Source of the DNA: Pseudomonas umsongensis
GTDB lineage: Bacteria > Pseudomonadota > Gammaproteobacteria > Pseudomonadales > Pseudomonadaceae
Direction: 5' to 3'
Length of the DNA: 64,000 nt
Assembly: GCF_002236105.1 (NCBI RefSeq)
Contig: NZ_NIWU01000002.1
Span: 682,001 to 746,000, forward strand
Of this stretch, positions 44,798 through 53,094 are shown piece by piece. The notes under the pieces are model-generated. The model ran no database searches. It was not told the origin of the DNA and saw only the letters and a program-made list of their open reading frames with translations. Numbering within the stretch: the first letter of the stretch is position 1; every line of letters starts with the position of its first letter. The position numbers and the translations under genes were made by a program.

Positions 44798-45140
44798 TTC
44801 GGCTTACAACAGCATCAGTGGGCTCCTGTTGGGGTTGGGCATCGCAACGCTGCCCGCGATTGATGGCGAAGCGCTATTTGGTGCTTCGCTTGGGGCGTGG
44901 CTGGTCACTTCCACTCGCGTTGACTTCAAGGCCTGGCAGCGTATCGGTTCCTGGGTGCTATCGGCCGGCGTCGGTTATCTATTTACCCCCGTTGCGCTGC
45001 CGCTGGCGCCTTTCCTGACTGCGGGGGTAACGGCATTTCTGTGCGCGCTGATCATTATTCCTATCAGCATCAAGGTCATGCAGTGGGTCGATGGTGCTGG
45101 CCTGGGCGAAATTATTGAGCGCTTTAAAGGGCGACGCTGA
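44784..45140 (+). CDS. putative phage holin (118 aa)
   Basis: A 118-residue membrane protein with about three hydrophobic helices: roughly 10-32, 50-70 and 73-95, and a charged end (IIERFKGRR). Size, span number and the basic tail are those of phage holins, and the neighbours are phage regulators. The start at 44784 has GAGG upstream inside the luxR-like gene. An endolysin is not adjacent, so lysis would require one from elsewhere. The holin call rests on topology and context. Confidence 0.65.
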   Translation: MNWTDSAYNSISGLLLGLGIATLPAIDGEALFGASLGAWLVTSTRVDFKAWQRIGSWVLSAGVGYLFTPVALPLAPFLTAGVTAFLCALIIIPISIKVMQWVDGAGLGEIIERFKGRR

Positions 45141-45218
45141 TGGATGTTAATACTGCATGGTCAAGTGTCCTGGCAATATTGCCCGTCTTACGCGTCTTCA
45201 AGTAAAGCGCGTATAACA

Positions 45219-45647
45219 TTATGTTTCGCGCAGCTGTTGAAGTGTCGACAGGATAGACGCCATCTCTGAAAGTTTGAGTTCCATTTCACGCAGGCGGCGT
45301 TTTTCCTCCAGGGCATGTTGTATGGCGTTGCGATCTTCTTCATTGAGCAATCGCCACATCGCGAGAATTGTATTTTCCCGTGTGATTGTTTCCTGGGTTT
45401 GTTCTGAGGCATTGCCAGCAGTGCTTAGCCGCAAGACCGGTCCTTCGCCAAGCAACAACCAGTCAAGTGAAATACCGCGGGCCTGGGCAATTTCTACGCA
45501 TAATGAGTACGGTGTACTGTCTCGACCTTTCCAGCTGCTGAGGGTTTGCGGACTGACTTTCAGCGCAGAAGACAGGGAGGCATCACTTTTTGTGCCAGTA
45601 ATTTGTTTTAGGCGGGCTAAAACAGTCTGAGATTTTTTGCTACGCAA
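45219..45647 (-). CDS. CI-type phage repressor-like HTH protein (142 aa)
   Basis: A 142-residue protein with an N-terminal CI-repressor HTH (TKSDASLSSALKVSPQTLSS followed by SWKGRD, about 19-43), the DWLLLGEGP motif after it (about 72-80) as in P2/CI-like repressors, then a coiled-coil C-terminus (about 95-140). It lacks the S24 autoprotease domain found in LexA/CI repressors, so SOS-type self-cleavage is not possible. It is divergent from the following chain of phage-like genes and probably represses them. Confidence 0.78.
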   Translation of the reverse strand: MRSKKSQTVLARLKQITGTKSDASLSSALKVSPQTLSSWKGRDSTPYSLCVEIAQARGISLDWLLLGEGPVLRLSTAGNASEQTQETITRENTILAMWRLLNEEDRNAIQHALEEKRRLREMELKLSEMASILSTLQQLRET

Positions 45648-45692
45648 TTTGAGCCTCTACCTTTTGACACATGCTTTTTGAGTGCTTAATGT

Positions 45693-45947
45693 ATGCGCAA
45701 TGAGTATTCTAAAATGAGTAATCAATTTTCAACTATGAGTCAGATAAATGTGATGTCGAAAATTCCTAATGGTAGCAGGGTGATTTCCTACATGTTTGGT
45801 TCTTGCCCATTGCACCGTTTTCCGTTGCACTTTCTTTTATCAGGTAAGCGTTATTTGCAGCGCCAGGTTGCAGCGATCCTCGCTCGCAGCAGTATTGCGT
45901 TTGATTATGTTGATTACCACCCGATGAACAGCGGGACCCAAGCATGA
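45693..45947 (+). CDS. possible phage-remnant ORF (84 aa) upstream of ogr
   Basis: An 84-codon frame opens at 45693 (alternative ATG at 45714) and ends in TGA at 45945-45947, overlapping the ATG of the Ogr-like gene by four bases. The second half (GKRYLQRQVAAILARSSIAF) has good codon choice and looks genuine; the first half is AT-rich and overlaps the likely repressor operator region. No family is recognised. The tight ATGA junction is the main support. Confidence 0.35.
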   Translation: MRNEYSKMSNQFSTMSQINVMSKIPNGSRVISYMFGSCPLHRFPLHFLLSGKRYLQRQVAAILARSSIAFDYVDYHPMNSGTQA

Positions 45948-46222
45948 GTACTTACAAAATGGTGTGCCCGCATTGCTTGAGCCGCATGCGAATCCGCACC
46001 AGCGAGGGCCGACATATTTTCCTGCGGGTGGCCTACTTGCAATGCACGTCGGAAGCCTGCGGCTGGTCGGTTCGGGCCGAGTTCGAAATGACTCACGAGC
46101 TCTCTCCCAGTGGCATGCCCAATCCTGCCGTACGCCTGCCTTTCGCCGGACCCGATTTGCGGCACGCCGCCCGGCCTGTTGCGCCAATTGAGCCGACGAC
46201 GTCGGCGCCTGTGGAGTCATGA
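45944..46222 (+). CDS. Ogr/Delta-type zinc-finger transcriptional activator
   Basis: A 92-residue protein with the Ogr/Delta signature: CPHCLSRMRIRTS near residues 8-20, then QCTSEACGWSVRAEFEM and THELSPSGMPNPAVRLP. Four cysteines (two CxxC-like pairs) bind zinc. In P2-like phages this protein activates late genes with host RNA polymerase. Here no P2 late genes are nearby. The gene begins in an ATGA overlap with the preceding ORF and ends in another with the next. Confidence 0.85.
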   Translation: MSTYKMVCPHCLSRMRIRTSEGRHIFLRVAYLQCTSEACGWSVRAEFEMTHELSPSGMPNPAVRLPFAGPDLRHAARPVAPIEPTTSAPVES

Positions 46223-46587
46223 ACATGGGCGCAATCGTTGAAGACGAGGATCTGAACGAGCAATTGTTGACCATTGCCCAGGGGTTTTTGGCCCGCCATG
46301 AAAGCGATGCGGTCGTTGATGACCAGGTGCTGTTCTGTCGTGCCGTGAAGCACTTGCAAGGGATTGATGTGCCGATGCACCTGGCGGAGCGGCTGGTCAG
46401 CCACGCCTATGGGGAACTCAAGTCCTGCAACGATCGACGACGCCTGGACATCGGTGCCAGCTCCGAAACCGTCGCTGTCATCACTGATCCGGCCAACGGC
46501 ATGACATGGGCCGTACCGGTGGGATTGATCGTCAGGCATGTGATCAATTCACCGAGCAATCGCAAACTTCGGCTGGTGGAGCCCTGA
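46219..46587 (+). CDS. phage-remnant hypothetical protein (122 aa)
   Basis: The ATG overlaps the ogr stop by four bases (ATGA), with GGAG 5 nt upstream. The protein is acidic and helical at the start (EDEDLNEQLLTIAQGFLARH) and ends in a short beta-like part (NGMTWAVPVGLIVRHVI). It has no signal peptide or membrane span. I do not recognise a family. The coupling suggests a role together with the Ogr-like activator. Confidence 0.65.
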   Translation: MNMGAIVEDEDLNEQLLTIAQGFLARHESDAVVDDQVLFCRAVKHLQGIDVPMHLAERLVSHAYGELKSCNDRRRLDIGASSETVAVITDPANGMTWAVPVGLIVRHVINSPSNRKLRLVEP

Positions 46588-46720
46588 GGTATCGGCCATT
46601 ACACTGCAGGTCTGGGGGGGGATGACCGGGCCTGCGAAAAATAACCCCGTGCCCAAAACCCGCATCCCCCCTAAAATACCGGGCATTCTCCGATTTGCTC
46701 TGCCCGAGGCCGTTTTTTCC

Positions 46721-47935
46721 ATGTCCGTCACCGCCACCCCCGCCAGCCTCGCGCCGGACCATCACGCCCAATTCATCGACCTGCTGCAATCGAGCCTGGA
46801 GCAGAACGCCTTCATCAAGTTGGTGTTGGCCAAGTACGCTGGCGATGAAGCGGACTTGCAGCGCATCATCATCAAGCCGGTGACGGTCAAGGCGCAGGCT
46901 TGCCTGTCCTTCGTCTATCGATACAAGACCCGCGACATCACCAAGAACCTGCCATTGGCCGAAGGTGTAGCCCTCATCAAAAACTTGTTGCCGGCATCGT
47001 TCAAGAATGCGCATTTGTTGTCATTAACTGATGAAGCCCAGCTCGAATACAGCAAAAAGGGCAAATCTTCGCTGTTCAAGAGCAAACCCCAGCAATTACG
47101 TGAAGTGCCATCCGCCGGGCACAACCGTGAGAAAAACCGCTTTCTCGATTTAAACCGGCCGTTTCTCGCCGACTTGGGCGTCACCAACAAGCAGCATGAA
47201 TTAATTCCTGCGATGTCGCGCAAGTGGAAGCAGATCAACAAGTTCATCGAGGTTTTCAGTCATGCGCTGACCTCGTCGCCACTGGCTCTGGATAGCCCGG
47301 TTCGCGTGGCAGACTTCGGCTCCGGCAAGGGTTACCTGACGTTTGCGATCCATGACTATCTGCGCAACACCCTGAAGGCCGAGGCGCAAGTGACGGGTGT
47401 CGAGTTGCGTGAAGACATGGTCACCCTGTGCAACGCCGCCGCGGCAAAGCTCGAGCACCCCGGGCTGGTCTTCAAGTGCGGTGATGTACGCAGCGTGGCG
47501 CCGAGCGAGCTGGATGTGATGATCGCGTTGCATGCCTGCGACATCGCCACGGATTATGCGATTCACACCGGCATTCGTTCCGGTGCCTCGATCATCATGT
47601 GTTCGCCGTGCTGTCACAAACAGATTCGCCTGCAAATCCAGAGCCCGGCATTGCTCAAGCCGATGCTGCAGTACGGCTTGCACCTGGGACAGCAGGCGGA
47701 AATGGTCACCGACAGCTTGCGTGCGCTGTTCCTCGAAGCCTGCGGTTACGAGACCAAGGTGTTCGAGTTCATCTCGCTGGACCACACCAACAAGAACAAG
47801 ATGATCCTGGCGGTCAAGCGTGCCGAACCGGGTGATCCGGCCCAGCTGTTGGCGAAGATCCAGGAACTCAAGGCGTTCTACCACATCACCGAGCATTGCC
47901 TGGAAACCCTGTTGCGGGCTGACGGTTACCTCTGA
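46721..47935 (+). CDS. class I SAM-dependent methyltransferase (404 aa)
   Basis: A 404-residue protein with an N-terminal region of about 190 residues ending in RKWKQINKFIEV, followed by a Rossmann methyltransferase domain: motif I VADFGSGKGYLTFAI (about 208-222), GVELREDMVTL (motif II) and a late segment SIIMCSPCCHKQ. It resembles the Methyltransf_32 group (rRNA/tRNA or glutathione-S-transferase C-domain-linked methyltransferases). The substrate is not known. The Shine-Dalgarno is weak, so the start is provisional. Confidence 0.8.
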   Translation: MSVTATPASLAPDHHAQFIDLLQSSLEQNAFIKLVLAKYAGDEADLQRIIIKPVTVKAQACLSFVYRYKTRDITKNLPLAEGVALIKNLLPASFKNAHLLSLTDEAQLEYSKKGKSSLFKSKPQQLREVPSAGHNREKNRFLDLNRPFLADLGVTNKQHELIPAMSRKWKQINKFIEVFSHALTSSPLALDSPVRVADFGSGKGYLTFAIHDYLRNTLKAEAQVTGVELREDMVTLCNAAAAKLEHPGLVFKCGDVRSVAPSELDVMIALHACDIATDYAIHTGIRSGASIIMCSPCCHKQIRLQIQSPALLKPMLQYGLHLGQQAEMVTDSLRALFLEACGYETKVFEFISLDHTNKNKMILAVKRAEPGDPAQLLAKIQELKAFYHITEHCLETLLRADGYL

Positions 47936-47947
47936 AAGCCGTTCGAT

Positions 47948-48838
47948 TTACGCCGTGACAATGCGTGCGGGCTTGACCGCCGTCTTGCGTCCCAGCACGA
48001 CGGTCAGGATCACCCCGCCAGCAAACAGCCACGTAATCGGTTCGACGTGCTCGCCAAAAAACAGCGCGGAAAAGCCAATGGTGAAGAAAATCTGCAGCAG
48101 CTGGATCTGGCTGACCCGGGCAATGCCACCGATGGCCAGCCCGGCATACCAGGCAAAGAATCCGATGAATTGCGAAAACAGCGAGACGTAGCCGAAAGCC
48201 CACCAGGCCTTGGCCGAAATCTCGCCCTGATGTTGCAACCCAAGGTACAGCACCGGCCCGATCAACAGCGGGGTCGACAGCACCAGTGCCCAGCAGATCA
48301 CTTGCCAGCCGCCCATTTCCTTGGCCAATCGGCCACCCTCGGCGTACCCCAGGCCACCCACCGCAATTGCGCCGAGCATCAACAGGTCGCCCGCCTGAAT
48401 GCTGCCGGCCCCGCTGATCAGCGCATAACCGAGCACCAGTGCACTGCCCAGCGCGGCGCAGGCCCAGAAGGCTTTCGACGGGCGTTCGTGAGACAACCAC
48501 GCGGCGTACAGCGCCACACACAGTGGCTGCAAGCCATTGACCAGTGCGCCATGGGACGCCGGCAAGGTTTGCATGGCCCAGGCCGATAGGACCGGAAAAC
48601 CGAGGATCACCCCGGCAATCACCAGCGTCAGGCCTTTGACTTGCTTCCAGGTTGGCCATTTCTCACGCCGCCACAACAACAGCAACGCCGCGGGAACAGC
48701 CGCAAACAGTGCCCGGCCCAGGCCATTGAGCAGTGGATGCATCTCTTGCACGACGATGCGCGTGAAGGGCAGGGTAAGGCTGAAGATCACAACGCCGAGC
48801 AGGCCCAGGGCCATGCCGGTGTTTTCGCGGGTGGACAT
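47948..48838 (-). CDS. DMT-superfamily (EamA) transporter
   Basis: A 296-residue, ten-span protein with two EamA repeats: MALGLLGVVIFSLTLPFTRI at the start and a second copy beginning near residue 150 (LMLGAIAVGGLGYAEGG). Members export amino acids or other metabolites. It is convergent with the methyltransferase (12-bp gap). The substrate cannot be inferred. Confidence 0.85.
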   Translation of the reverse strand: MSTRENTGMALGLLGVVIFSLTLPFTRIVVQEMHPLLNGLGRALFAAVPAALLLLWRREKWPTWKQVKGLTLVIAGVILGFPVLSAWAMQTLPASHGALVNGLQPLCVALYAAWLSHERPSKAFWACAALGSALVLGYALISGAGSIQAGDLLMLGAIAVGGLGYAEGGRLAKEMGGWQVICWALVLSTPLLIGPVLYLGLQHQGEISAKAWWAFGYVSLFSQFIGFFAWYAGLAIGGIARVSQIQLLQIFFTIGFSALFFGEHVEPITWLFAGGVILTVVLGRKTAVKPARIVTA

Positions 48839-48948
48839 GATGGCAACCAGAATTTAATAGGTGCTGTTATCTAGCCATAAACCCAAGGTAGCGCGCTGTT
48901 ACAGCTGGGCGCAGAGTTATCCGTACAGTTGGGCGCGAAGCTCCCAAC

Positions 48949-49030
48949 GTAGGAGCTGCCGCAGGCTGCGATCTTTTGATCTTGTTTTTAAGATCAAGGT
49001 CAAAAGATCGCAGCCTGCGCCAGCTCCTAC
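48949..49030. repeat. REPIN, family B
   Basis: Arms GTAGGAGCTGCCGCAGGCTG and CAGCCTGCGCCAGCTCCTAC, inverted with one mismatch, and inner TCAAAAGA/TCTTTTGA tracts. It lies 100 bp before the PfpI-like gene. Confidence 0.8.
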
Positions 49031-49129
49031 CAAGTGATCGGCGTAGTAGCAGGTTATTACCCACCCCTGCGGATAAGGACTACCTTGAATACTCCTGCAT
49101 GCCAAGCATTTCCCAGAGGAGTCCTCCCC

Positions 49130-49711
49130 ATGGCCGCGAAAAAAATTCTGATGCTGGTCGGCGATTACGTCGAAGACTATGAAGTGATGGTGCCGTTCCA
49201 GGCCCTGCTGATGGTCGGTCACACGGTGCATGCCGTTTGCCCGGACAAGAGCGCCGGCCAGACCGTGCGCACCGCTATCCATGACTTCGAAGGCGACCAG
49301 ACCTACAGCGAAAAACCCGGTCACCTGTTTGCCCTGAACTTCGATTTCGCCAAGGTCAATGCGGCGGATTACGACGCCGTGCTGATACCCGGTGGTCGTG
49401 CACCAGAGTACTTGCGCCTGAATGAAAAAGTGTTGGAGCTGGTGCGCGATTTCGACAAGGCCGGCAAGCCGATCGCCGCCGTGTGCCACGGTGCGCAATT
49501 GTTGGCCGCCGCCGGGATTCTTGAGGGGCGTGAGTGCAGCGCTTACCCGGCCTGTGCGCCAGAAGTGCGCCTGGCGGGCGGTACGTTTATCGATATCCCG
49601 GTGACGGACGGCCATGTTCAAGGCAATCTGGCGACGGCACCGGCCTGGCCTGCCCACCCGAGCTGGCTCGCCGGTTTTCTCGGCTTGCTGGGCACTAAAA
49701 TCACGCTGTAA
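49130..49711 (+). CDS. DJ-1/PfpI-family protein
   Basis: A 193-residue class I glutamine amidotransferase-like protein. The nucleophile Cys is in [14 protein letters not shown] (about residue 119), followed by His; [17 protein letters not shown] precedes it. Relatives act as intracellular proteases, glyoxalases or chaperones (YhbO/PfpI). A CAGAGGAG site precedes the ATG at 49130. It is followed 14 bp later by a ribbon-helix-helix gene. Confidence 0.87.
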   Translation: MAAKKILMLVGDYVEDYEVMVPFQALLMVGHTVHAVCPDKSAGQTVRTAIHDFEGDQTYSEKPGHLFALNFDFAKVNAADYDAVLIPGGRAPEYLRLNEKVLELVRDFDKAGKPIAAVCHGAQLLAAAGILEGRECSAYPACAPEVRLAGGTFIDIPVTDGHVQGNLATAPAWPAHPSWLAGFLGLLGTKITL

Positions 49712-49725
49712 CAAAGGACCCGTCC

Positions 49726-50025
49726 ATGTGCGAGCTCTACGTCAAGGCCGATCCGATTCTCTACGAATCGCGCTCCCGCTCGCTGCGCATTTGCGGGGTG
49801 GTCACCACCTTGCGGCTGGAGAATCAGTTCTGGGACATCCTCAGCGAAATCGCCGAGAGCGACGGTATGACCACCAATCAGCTGATTGCCAAGCTGTATG
49901 AGGAGGTCATGGACTACCGTGGCGAGGTGGTCAATTTCGCCTCGTTCCTGCGGGTGAGTTGTACGCGGTATTTGAGTCAGCGGCGGATTGCTCCTCCTCA
50001 GATGAGTGTGGTGCGAACGGCGTGA
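49726..50025 (+). CDS. ribbon-helix-helix domain protein
   Basis: A 99-residue protein starting MCELYVKADPILYESRSRSL. The part from about residue 22 (GVVTTLRLENQFWDILSEIA) is a ribbon-helix-helix fold of the pfam RHH_4 group, with a beta strand and two helices. It is probably a DNA-binding regulator; the target is not known. It is preceded by a good AAAGGA site and is probably co-transcribed with the PfpI-like gene. Confidence 0.78.
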   Translation: MCELYVKADPILYESRSRSLRICGVVTTLRLENQFWDILSEIAESDGMTTNQLIAKLYEEVMDYRGEVVNFASFLRVSCTRYLSQRRIAPPQMSVVRTA

Positions 50026-50030
50026 AAATC

Positions 50031-50100
50031 AAAAGATCGCAGCCTTCGGCAGCTCCTACAGGGATCGATGTAGGAGCTGCCGAAGGCTGCGATCTTTTGA
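50031..50100. repeat. REPIN, family B
   Basis: AAAAGATCGCAGCCTTCGGC and its inverted complement, with an inner GTAGGAGCTGCCG arm. Starts 5 bp after the RHH gene and can act as its terminator. Confidence 0.8.
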
Positions 50101-50164
50101 TCTTGTTGTTCCGGTGGTCTTTACTCTGAAGCGCGCAATCCCTCATTCGCCAAGGAGAAAGAGC

Positions 50165-50509
50165 ATGTCTGGATGGTACGAAGTGAGCAAGAGCAGCAGC
50201 GGTCAGTTCAGGTTCGTCTTGAAGGCGGCGAACGCCGAAACCATTCTGACCAGCGAGTTGTACACCACCCGCGCCGCGGCCGACAAAGGCATCGCGTCAG
50301 TCCAGGCCAACAGTCCGCTGGATGAGCGCTACGAGAAGAAAACTACCAAGGATGGCCATCCTTATTTCAACCTCAAGGCGGGCAACCACGAGATTATTGG
50401 CAGCAGCGAAGCCTATTCCTCTGCATCCGCGCTGGACAAAGGCATCGCCAGTGTAAAGGCGAACGGCCCGACCAAGGTGATCAAGGACAAGACCTTGCCG
50501 GTGCTCTAA
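50165..50509 (+). CDS. YegP-family DUF1508 protein
   Basis: A 114-residue protein made of two DUF1508 repeats: SGWYEVSKSSSGQFRFVLKA...YTTRAAADKGIASVQ and a second copy GHPYFNLKAGNHEIIGSS...YSSASALDKGIASVK. Each repeat is about 50 residues. These are small conserved stress-type proteins of unknown function. AAGGAG precedes the ATG by 7-8 nt. Confidence 0.88.
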   Translation: MSGWYEVSKSSSGQFRFVLKAANAETILTSELYTTRAAADKGIASVQANSPLDERYEKKTTKDGHPYFNLKAGNHEIIGSSEAYSSASALDKGIASVKANGPTKVIKDKTLPVL

Positions 50510-50528
50510 AACTCAACACAAATCCCCT

Positions 50529-50615
50529 GTGGGAGCGAGCCTGCTCGCGAATGCGGTTTAACAGTCAGCAAGATGTTGACTGACACGCCGCCATCGCGAG
50601 CAGGCTCGCTCCCAC
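50529..50615. repeat. REPIN, family A
   Basis: Arms GTGGGAGCGAGCCTGCTCGC and GCGAGCAGGCTCGCTCCCAC, inverted about a 47-bp spacer, between convergent yegP and the DapA-like gene. Confidence 0.85.
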
Positions 50616-50641
50616 ATGGGGTTATGCGTATGGCTGAGCGA

Positions 50642-51529
50642 TCAGCGCAGGGCTTTTAGCAGGCCTTGCAACTGGCTCAGACCTGCTCCGTCCAACGGAA
50701 ACACCGGCAACCGCGGATCACCCACCTCCAGCCCGGTAGCCCGTAAGCCGGCCTTGATCGTCGCCGGCAAACCACCCTTGAGAATGAAGTCCAGCAACGG
50801 CAACTGGCGATAGAACAGTTCACGAGCCTTGTTCAGGTCGTTGGCCAGCACGGCGTCGTACAGGTCGAGATTGAGTTGCGGGATCAGGTTCGGCGCTGCT
50901 GTACACCAGCCTTTTGCCCCGGCTGCGAAGGCTTCCAGCGCCAGGGGGTTGCAACCGTTGTAGAAGGGTACCTGGCCTTCGCCCAAGCGATACAGTTGAT
51001 GCATGCGCTGGATGTCACCGGTGCTCTCCTTGACCATGGTCACGTTTTCCACGCCCTTGACGATACGCAGGATCAGCTCCACCGACATGTCGGTGCCGCT
51101 GGTGGCCGGGTTGTTATAGAGCATGATCGGCACGCCGATGCTGTCGCCGATGGCGCGGTAATGCGCGAGGATTTGCGCTTCGCTGAGTTTCCAGTAGGAC
51201 GTCGGCAGCACCATCACCACGTCGGCGCCATGGGCTTCGGCGAAGCGGGCGCGACGCACCGCTTTGGCGGTGGTCAGGTCAGACACGCTGACGATGGTCG
51301 GCACACGCTTGGCCACATGCTTGATGCTGAACTCGGCGACCTGGTCCCATTCGGCGTCACTCAGGTAAGCGCCTTCGCCGGTGCTGCCCAGCGGTGCGAT
51401 CGAATGCACACCGCCGTCGATCAAGCGGTCGATGGAGCGTCCGAGCGCCTCCAGGTCTACGCCCTCGCCGTTGGCGGTGAAGGGGGTGATGGTGTAGCCA
51501 ATGATGCCGTGAATGTTTGCGCTGGGCAT
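50642..51529 (-). CDS. DapA-family aldolase/lyase
   Basis: A 295-residue TIM-barrel protein of the dihydrodipicolinate synthase/N-acetylneuraminate lyase family. Schiff-base Lys in MVKESTGD (about 167), Tyr in LYNNPATSG (about 138) and GSTGEGAYL (about 49) are conserved. DapA proper is not implied: with a class II aldolase partner and a dedicated regulator, a sugar-acid or keto-acid lyase is likelier. It lies 31 bp downstream of the aldolase gene. Confidence 0.83.
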   Translation of the reverse strand: MPSANIHGIIGYTITPFTANGEGVDLEALGRSIDRLIDGGVHSIAPLGSTGEGAYLSDAEWDQVAEFSIKHVAKRVPTIVSVSDLTTAKAVRRARFAEAHGADVVMVLPTSYWKLSEAQILAHYRAIGDSIGVPIMLYNNPATSGTDMSVELILRIVKGVENVTMVKESTGDIQRMHQLYRLGEGQVPFYNGCNPLALEAFAAGAKGWCTAAPNLIPQLNLDLYDAVLANDLNKARELFYRQLPLLDFILKGGLPATIKAGLRATGLEVGDPRLPVFPLDGAGLSQLQGLLKALR

Positions 51530-51560
51530 GGTGTCTCTCCGTTCAAATGAGCTCTGGGGT

Positions 51561-52343
51561 TCAGTTCAGGCAATCGGCGTGTCGACGCAGGTTCTGCCGG
51601 GCGTAGTAGTTAAAGGCGGCGGCATGGCGCTTGGGCCGGGCAATCCAGTCATGGGCTTCACGGCCCAGTTCGGGGATGATCGGCTTGATGGTTCCGGCGC
51701 TCATCGCCAGCAGCTGCAACCTGGCGGCGCGTTCGATCAGTTGGGCAATCACACAGGCCTCCTCGATGGTGGTGCCGGTGGACAACTGGCCGTGGTGGGA
51801 AAGCAGGATCGCGCGCTTGTCGCCCAAGGCGCCGGCAATCAATTCGCCTTCTTCATTGCCCACCGGTACGCCAGGCCAGCCTTCGAGAAACGCGCAGTCG
51901 TCATAGAGCGGGCAGAGGTCCATGTGGGAGATCTGCAGCGGCACTTCCAGCATCGACAACGCTGCGACGTGAGTCGGGTGGGTGTGAATGATGCAGTTCA
52001 CATCTGGCCGGGCGCGGTACACCCAGCTGTGGAAGCGGTTGGCCGGGTTCGGCATGCCGTGGCCTTCGAGCACTTGCAGGTCTTCGTTGACCAGCAACAG
52101 GTTACCCGCAGTGATTTCGTCGAAACCCAGGCCCAGTTGTTGAGTGTAATAGGTGCCAGGCTGCGGGCCGCGGGCGGTGATTTGCCCAGCCAGGCCAGAG
52201 TCGTGGCCATTCTCGAACAGAATGCGGCAGGTCAGGGCCAGCTTTTGCCGATCGGTCCACGTATTATCCACAAGGGTGTTTTGCATCTGGTTCAGCGCTT
52301 GCTTGACCAACTGATCTTTGGGCAGTGCTAAAGTCTCGGCCAT
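51561..52343 (-). CDS. class II aldolase/adducin-family protein
   Basis: A 260-residue protein with the class II aldolase/adducin zinc site: HTHPTHVAAL (about 113-122) and LLSHHGQLSTG (about 172-182), plus the N-terminal helix CRILFENGHDSGLAGQITAR. Such enzymes cleave or epimerise phosphorylated or free sugar acids. The start at 52343 has GAGGACACCGAC; a longer frame from 52373 is rejected because it overlaps the operator repeats. Confidence 0.85.
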   Translation of the reverse strand: MAETLALPKDQLVKQALNQMQNTLVDNTWTDRQKLALTCRILFENGHDSGLAGQITARGPQPGTYYTQQLGLGFDEITAGNLLLVNEDLQVLEGHGMPNPANRFHSWVYRARPDVNCIIHTHPTHVAALSMLEVPLQISHMDLCPLYDDCAFLEGWPGVPVGNEEGELIAGALGDKRAILLSHHGQLSTGTTIEEACVIAQLIERAARLQLLAMSAGTIKPIIPELGREAHDWIARPKRHAAAFNYYARQNLRRHADCLN

Positions 52344-52372
52344 GTCGGTGTCCTCGTTGGCTGGGTCATGCA

Positions 52373-52410
52373 TATGACACTAAAGATGCTATATGACACT
52401 TTGTGTCATG
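52373..52410. promoter_or_regulatory. direct/inverted TGACAC operators between the aldolase and regulator genes
   Basis: TATGACACT occurs at 52373-52381 and again at 52392-52400, spaced 19 bp. The second copy is followed by TTGTGTCATG at 52401-52410, making an inverted TGACACTTTGTGTCA. These are natural candidate sites for the XRE-cupin regulator; they lie just upstream of the aldolase start. Confidence 0.6.
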
Positions 52411-52455
52411 AGCAAGGACAATTCGTCACCATCCTCGATGGATTAATCGTTCTAC

Positions 52456-52998
52456 ATGTCTATCCGTTTGAAATTATTGAGAAAAAAACTTGGCGTAACC
52501 CTTGAGGCGCTGGCGGAAAAATCCGGCATGACCAAGAGTTATCTGTCGAAAGTCGAACGCGGCCTGAACACGCCGTCGATTGCGGCCGCATTGAAGCTGG
52601 CCAAGGCACTGAACGTAAAGGTCGAGGAGCTGTTTTCCGAAGATAAGGTGAGCCTTGACAGCTACAGCCTGGTACGCAGCCATGAGCGTCAGTCACTGGG
52701 TGCCAGCGACGACAATCCAGGCTACGCGGTACTGGCCCGTCAGGTCAGCGAACGCAGCTTGTTGCCGTTCATCATTTACCCGCCGACCGAGTTCACCGAC
52801 AGAACCTTCAAGGAGCACCTTGGGGAAGAGTTCCTGTTTGTCCACGAAGGGCAGGTGGAGGTGGATTTTGTGAACGAGCGAGTGCTGCTCGGTCGTGGCG
52901 ATGCGCTGCACTTCAACTCGCAGAAACCGCACCGGATCCGCTCGGTAGGCGAGGTGCAGGCGCAGTTGCTGGTGGTGGTGCATAGCCGCGAGGAATGA
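52456..52998 (+). CDS. XRE-family regulator with C-terminal cupin domain
   Basis: A 180-residue protein with an N-terminal HTH (LEALAEKSGMTKSYLSKVER, about 16-35) and a C-terminal cupin domain (about 105-178, with FLFVHEGQVEVDF and GDALHFNSQKPHR). The cupin probably binds a small metabolite. It is divergent from the aldolase-DapA pair, so it is the likely local regulator; the TGACAC repeats lie between them. Confidence 0.87.
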   Translation: MSIRLKLLRKKLGVTLEALAEKSGMTKSYLSKVERGLNTPSIAAALKLAKALNVKVEELFSEDKVSLDSYSLVRSHERQSLGASDDNPGYAVLARQVSERSLLPFIIYPPTEFTDRTFKEHLGEEFLFVHEGQVEVDFVNERVLLGRGDALHFNSQKPHRIRSVGEVQAQLLVVVHSREE

Positions 52999-53010
52999 GT
53001 TGACTTCAAA

Positions 53011-53080
53011 GCTTCGCGAGCAGGCTCGCTCCCACAGGAGGAATGCATTCCATTGTGGGAGCGAGCCTGCTCGCGAAGGC
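53011..53080. repeat. REPIN, family A
   Basis: Arms CTTCGCGAGCAGGCTCGCTC and GAGCGAGCCTGCTCGCGAAG inverted with a 25-bp spacer, between convergent regulator and DUF4917 gene. Confidence 0.85.
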
Positions 53081-53094
53081 ATCAGCTCAAACAA

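Noticed and set aside
44495..46587. Intact prophage or tailocin cluster
   Set aside because: Only regulators and a holin-like gene are present; no integrase, endolysin, capsid, tail or baseplate genes are found on either side.
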